Shown here piece after piece: positions 61,851 to 64,000 of a stretch of DNA of 64,000 nt. The notes beneath the pieces are model-generated. The model saw nothing but the letters and a program-made list of their open reading frames with translations. It had not been told where the DNA came from and searched no databases. Source of the stretch: Poecilobothrus nobilitatus. Taxonomy: Eukaryota > Arthropoda > Insecta > Diptera > Dolichopodidae. Both the position numbers and the translations under genes were made by a program. The stretch is taken from the NCBI GenBank assembly GCA_947095535.1, contig OX352773.1:206170093-206234092 (forward strand), given 5' to 3'. Every line of letters begins with the position of its first letter. Positions within the stretch are counted from its first letter, which is position 1.

Positions 61851-64000
61851 AGCATTGGAAAAAGAAAACATACTTTAATTATTCGACAATTACATTGGTC
61901 CAAAAAACTTTTAGAGTTTAGAGTTTGATTAGAGTTTTTTTTTAATTTAAAAAGGTAATATCGACAATTTGGAAAAATTTGGACAATTTTATGACAAATT
62001 TTAAAAGAATGAGTTCGAAGCTTTAAAGAACTCTTCTGCTATCTTGAAGAAATCACTAGAAAATCTAGTTTCATCGACCCAATAGATTTTTTAATTTAAT
62101 TGAATCAATAAACTTACTCAGAAAATAAAAACTCAAAATTTTATTTGTAATATAAGTAAATATCATAATTTTGAATATATGGATAATTTGCACTTTAAGC
62201 TATTGTTTTATTTAACGGTTGTTAAATCTTTAAATGATTAGATTTAAGAGACGATTTTATTAAAAATTCAATTAAATTTTTTAATATAAATTAAAAATTC
62301 TATTAATTTTATTATTGTCGAGAAAGAAAAATTATAGATTTACAACCTTGTTTTAAATAAATATTGCAAATTTAAGGAAAATCATATTATGACAATAGAA
62401 TTATTTAAAAATCTAATAGTTTTAGTAACAATAACTATTTAACTTCTAAATATAAAAAACAAAAATAATATTAAAAATTTTTGTGAATTTCACACCTTCT
62501 TCACTTGATAGGAAGTTAACATTCAATAATTTAATTTTTTTTATTTTGTAAAGAAAAACAAAATATTTTAATTTTCTTATAAATTTTATTTTTATTATTA
62601 GCGGTTTTCCGCAAAATTTTATATACATTAATTTTTTTAGTTAGTTTATTTTATTTTAGTTTTATTTTAGTTTCAACTTGAATGCGGTGTGAAATCAGAG
62701 ATACGTTTAGTAAGTATTACATGCCTGGAATCAAAAAATTTGAAGAAAAAAATACATGCTTGATGAGCCATTCAAAAATATTGATGAGGTATACCAAAAA
62801 TAACTTCTCAAAATGCATTTGAAAACTCTGTAAAATAACTTCCAAGTTAGACCGTATAAGGCAAAAATCTTTAAACGTTTAAGTAAAAAAAGAGCTGAGC
62901 CTAATTTCATAAGTTAAATAATGATTTTAAATTTAAATAAAGTTTATCATAGTCATAAAAAAATTTCTAATAAAATTTTTACGGATTTACTTTTGTACTA
63001 AAATCACATGAACAAAAAATTTATAGTTAGTTCAGGATGACTAGATTTTAAGTTAGGATGACTAGATTTAGTGTTAAAACTAGTAGACATTTTTAAATGT
63101 GGTGAAAGTCCTAATTGTACAGAGCAGTTCAATGCAATTTTTCGATACCCTTTAAATTCTTCCAAAAGTCTTCCAAAAATCAAAACGACCCAATTTCGAT
63201 CGCAAAACACAAAAATTACCAATAATAGATTAATGACTAGAAATTTAATTAAATATTAGAATTTCTAAATATATACAGTTATCTATATAACACTGCTTAT
63301 CTATCTCAGAACAAAGGAATAAACATCATAAAAAAATTAAATAATAAAAAATGAACGAAACTATACATAGTTTAAAAATTAATAAAAATAGAAAGGTGCT
63401 TTAAGAAAAATACATAAGCCTTGATAATCCTTAAATACAACTCTGTTAAATGAATCAGTTTTTTTTTTTAAATTTACTTATCCCATACAATAAAAAAAAA
63501 TACGTACATATTTGCATATTCCGTAAAAAAAAAATCAAAATTAACTAAAAATAAAAAATCACACTTTTTTCTTAAACTTCATTTCATTTCATTTCACTGC
63601 ACTACAACAAATTCTTTTTTGTTTTTGTTGTTCGCAACTTGTTAGAGTTAAAATATATGTGACACGAATAATTTAAAAGAAAAAAAGTAACTTTATTTAT
63701 AAATAATATTATGTTATTTATGTATAATTTAAAAATAATTTACAGAAGCTAAAAGAATAAAAGAAAACAAAAACCGGTGATAATTTACCAACAATTATTT
63801 ATAAAAACGTTCAAGTTCAAGGCCAAAACCTGATCGCATTATAATTTTGTTTTTATTTTTTTTTTTTATAGATTTCTTGGCATGCGATATTATGTATTAA
63901 TGTATATATGACTTGCATTTGTTATGAAAAATTCCAAATAATAAAATAAAAAAAATAAAAAACTTAGATATAATAAAAATGGTTTATTGGTGTCTCAAGA
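61851..64000. other. AT-rich non-coding stretch
   Basis: No gene recognised. AGGATGACTAGATTT occurs twice at 63034-63048 and 63055-63069, a 21-bp tandem step. The ~62-codon frames on both strands around 63071-63259 overlap each other and have no family resemblance. Confidence 0.6.

Noticed and set aside
61126..61871. Minus-strand frames of 61-91 codons
   Set aside because: Shadows of the decayed plus-strand LINE; the meaningful motifs are on the plus strand.
1..64000. CRISPR arrays, bacterial operons, toxin genes or viral genes
   Set aside because: No regularly spaced identical repeats and no such protein families seen; the introns, SINEs and LINEs mark this as eukaryotic nuclear DNA.

Overview
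This is a eukaryotic, very AT-rich window, almost certainly from an insect and most likely a fly (Diptera). It holds one intact protein-coding gene, one U6 snRNA-like locus and a dense layer of transposon remains in a low-complexity A/T background. The insect call rests on the gene family (a secreted insect-type GMC oxidoreductase), its 60-62 bp introns and a U6 sequence close to the Drosophila one. The fly call rests on four repeat families built like the DINE-1/INE-1 (Helentron-associated) elements of Drosophila. I cannot place it to genus.

Layout. 1-6.2 kb: a DINE-like family A element carrying a nested tRNA-type SINE, plus two more SINE copies. 6-13 kb: mostly featureless, with a weak LINE relic near 8.2 kb, a decayed Jockey-like reverse transcriptase at 11.5-12.5 kb and a GC-richer block beside it. 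13.8-15.7 kb: a family C DINE-like element and a SINE. 17.8-20.3 kb: a decayed LINE and a ~610 bp element with two nested pairs of inverted repeats. 20-27 kb: low complexity with decayed family A pieces and one possible untranslated first exon near 24.3 kb. 27.7-32.3 kb: three LINE relics and a SINE stub. 33-35.5 kb: family A, then the first of two nearly identical ~1.57 kb family B elements. 37-41 kb: two family C elements and a family F repeat.

44.66-46.71 kb, minus strand: the four-exon GMC oxidoreductase, 619 codons, with signal peptide, FAD-binding site and both GMC signatures. 47.1 kb: a small inverted repeat. 48.3-51.3 kb: family A with an internal tandem duplication, a decayed continuation holding a SINE, a second family F repeat and a LINE tail. 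53.7-55.3 kb: second family B element. 55.8 kb: U6-like sequence with an 8-nt internal deletion. 57.9-59.0 kb: family D, with five ~141 bp internal repeats. 61.1-61.85 kb: a decayed plus-strand LINE. The rest is low-complexity sequence.

There is no operon or pathway: the window is one enzyme gene in a transposon-filled desert. The most interesting point is that families A, B, C and D have different sequences but the same plan: a 5' hairpin whose arm recurs inverted near the 3' end, a GTCC-rich block, internal repeats, a short 3' hairpin, then a pyrimidine/CTYGTTT-like end. I saw no CRISPR array, prokaryotic operon or viral gene.
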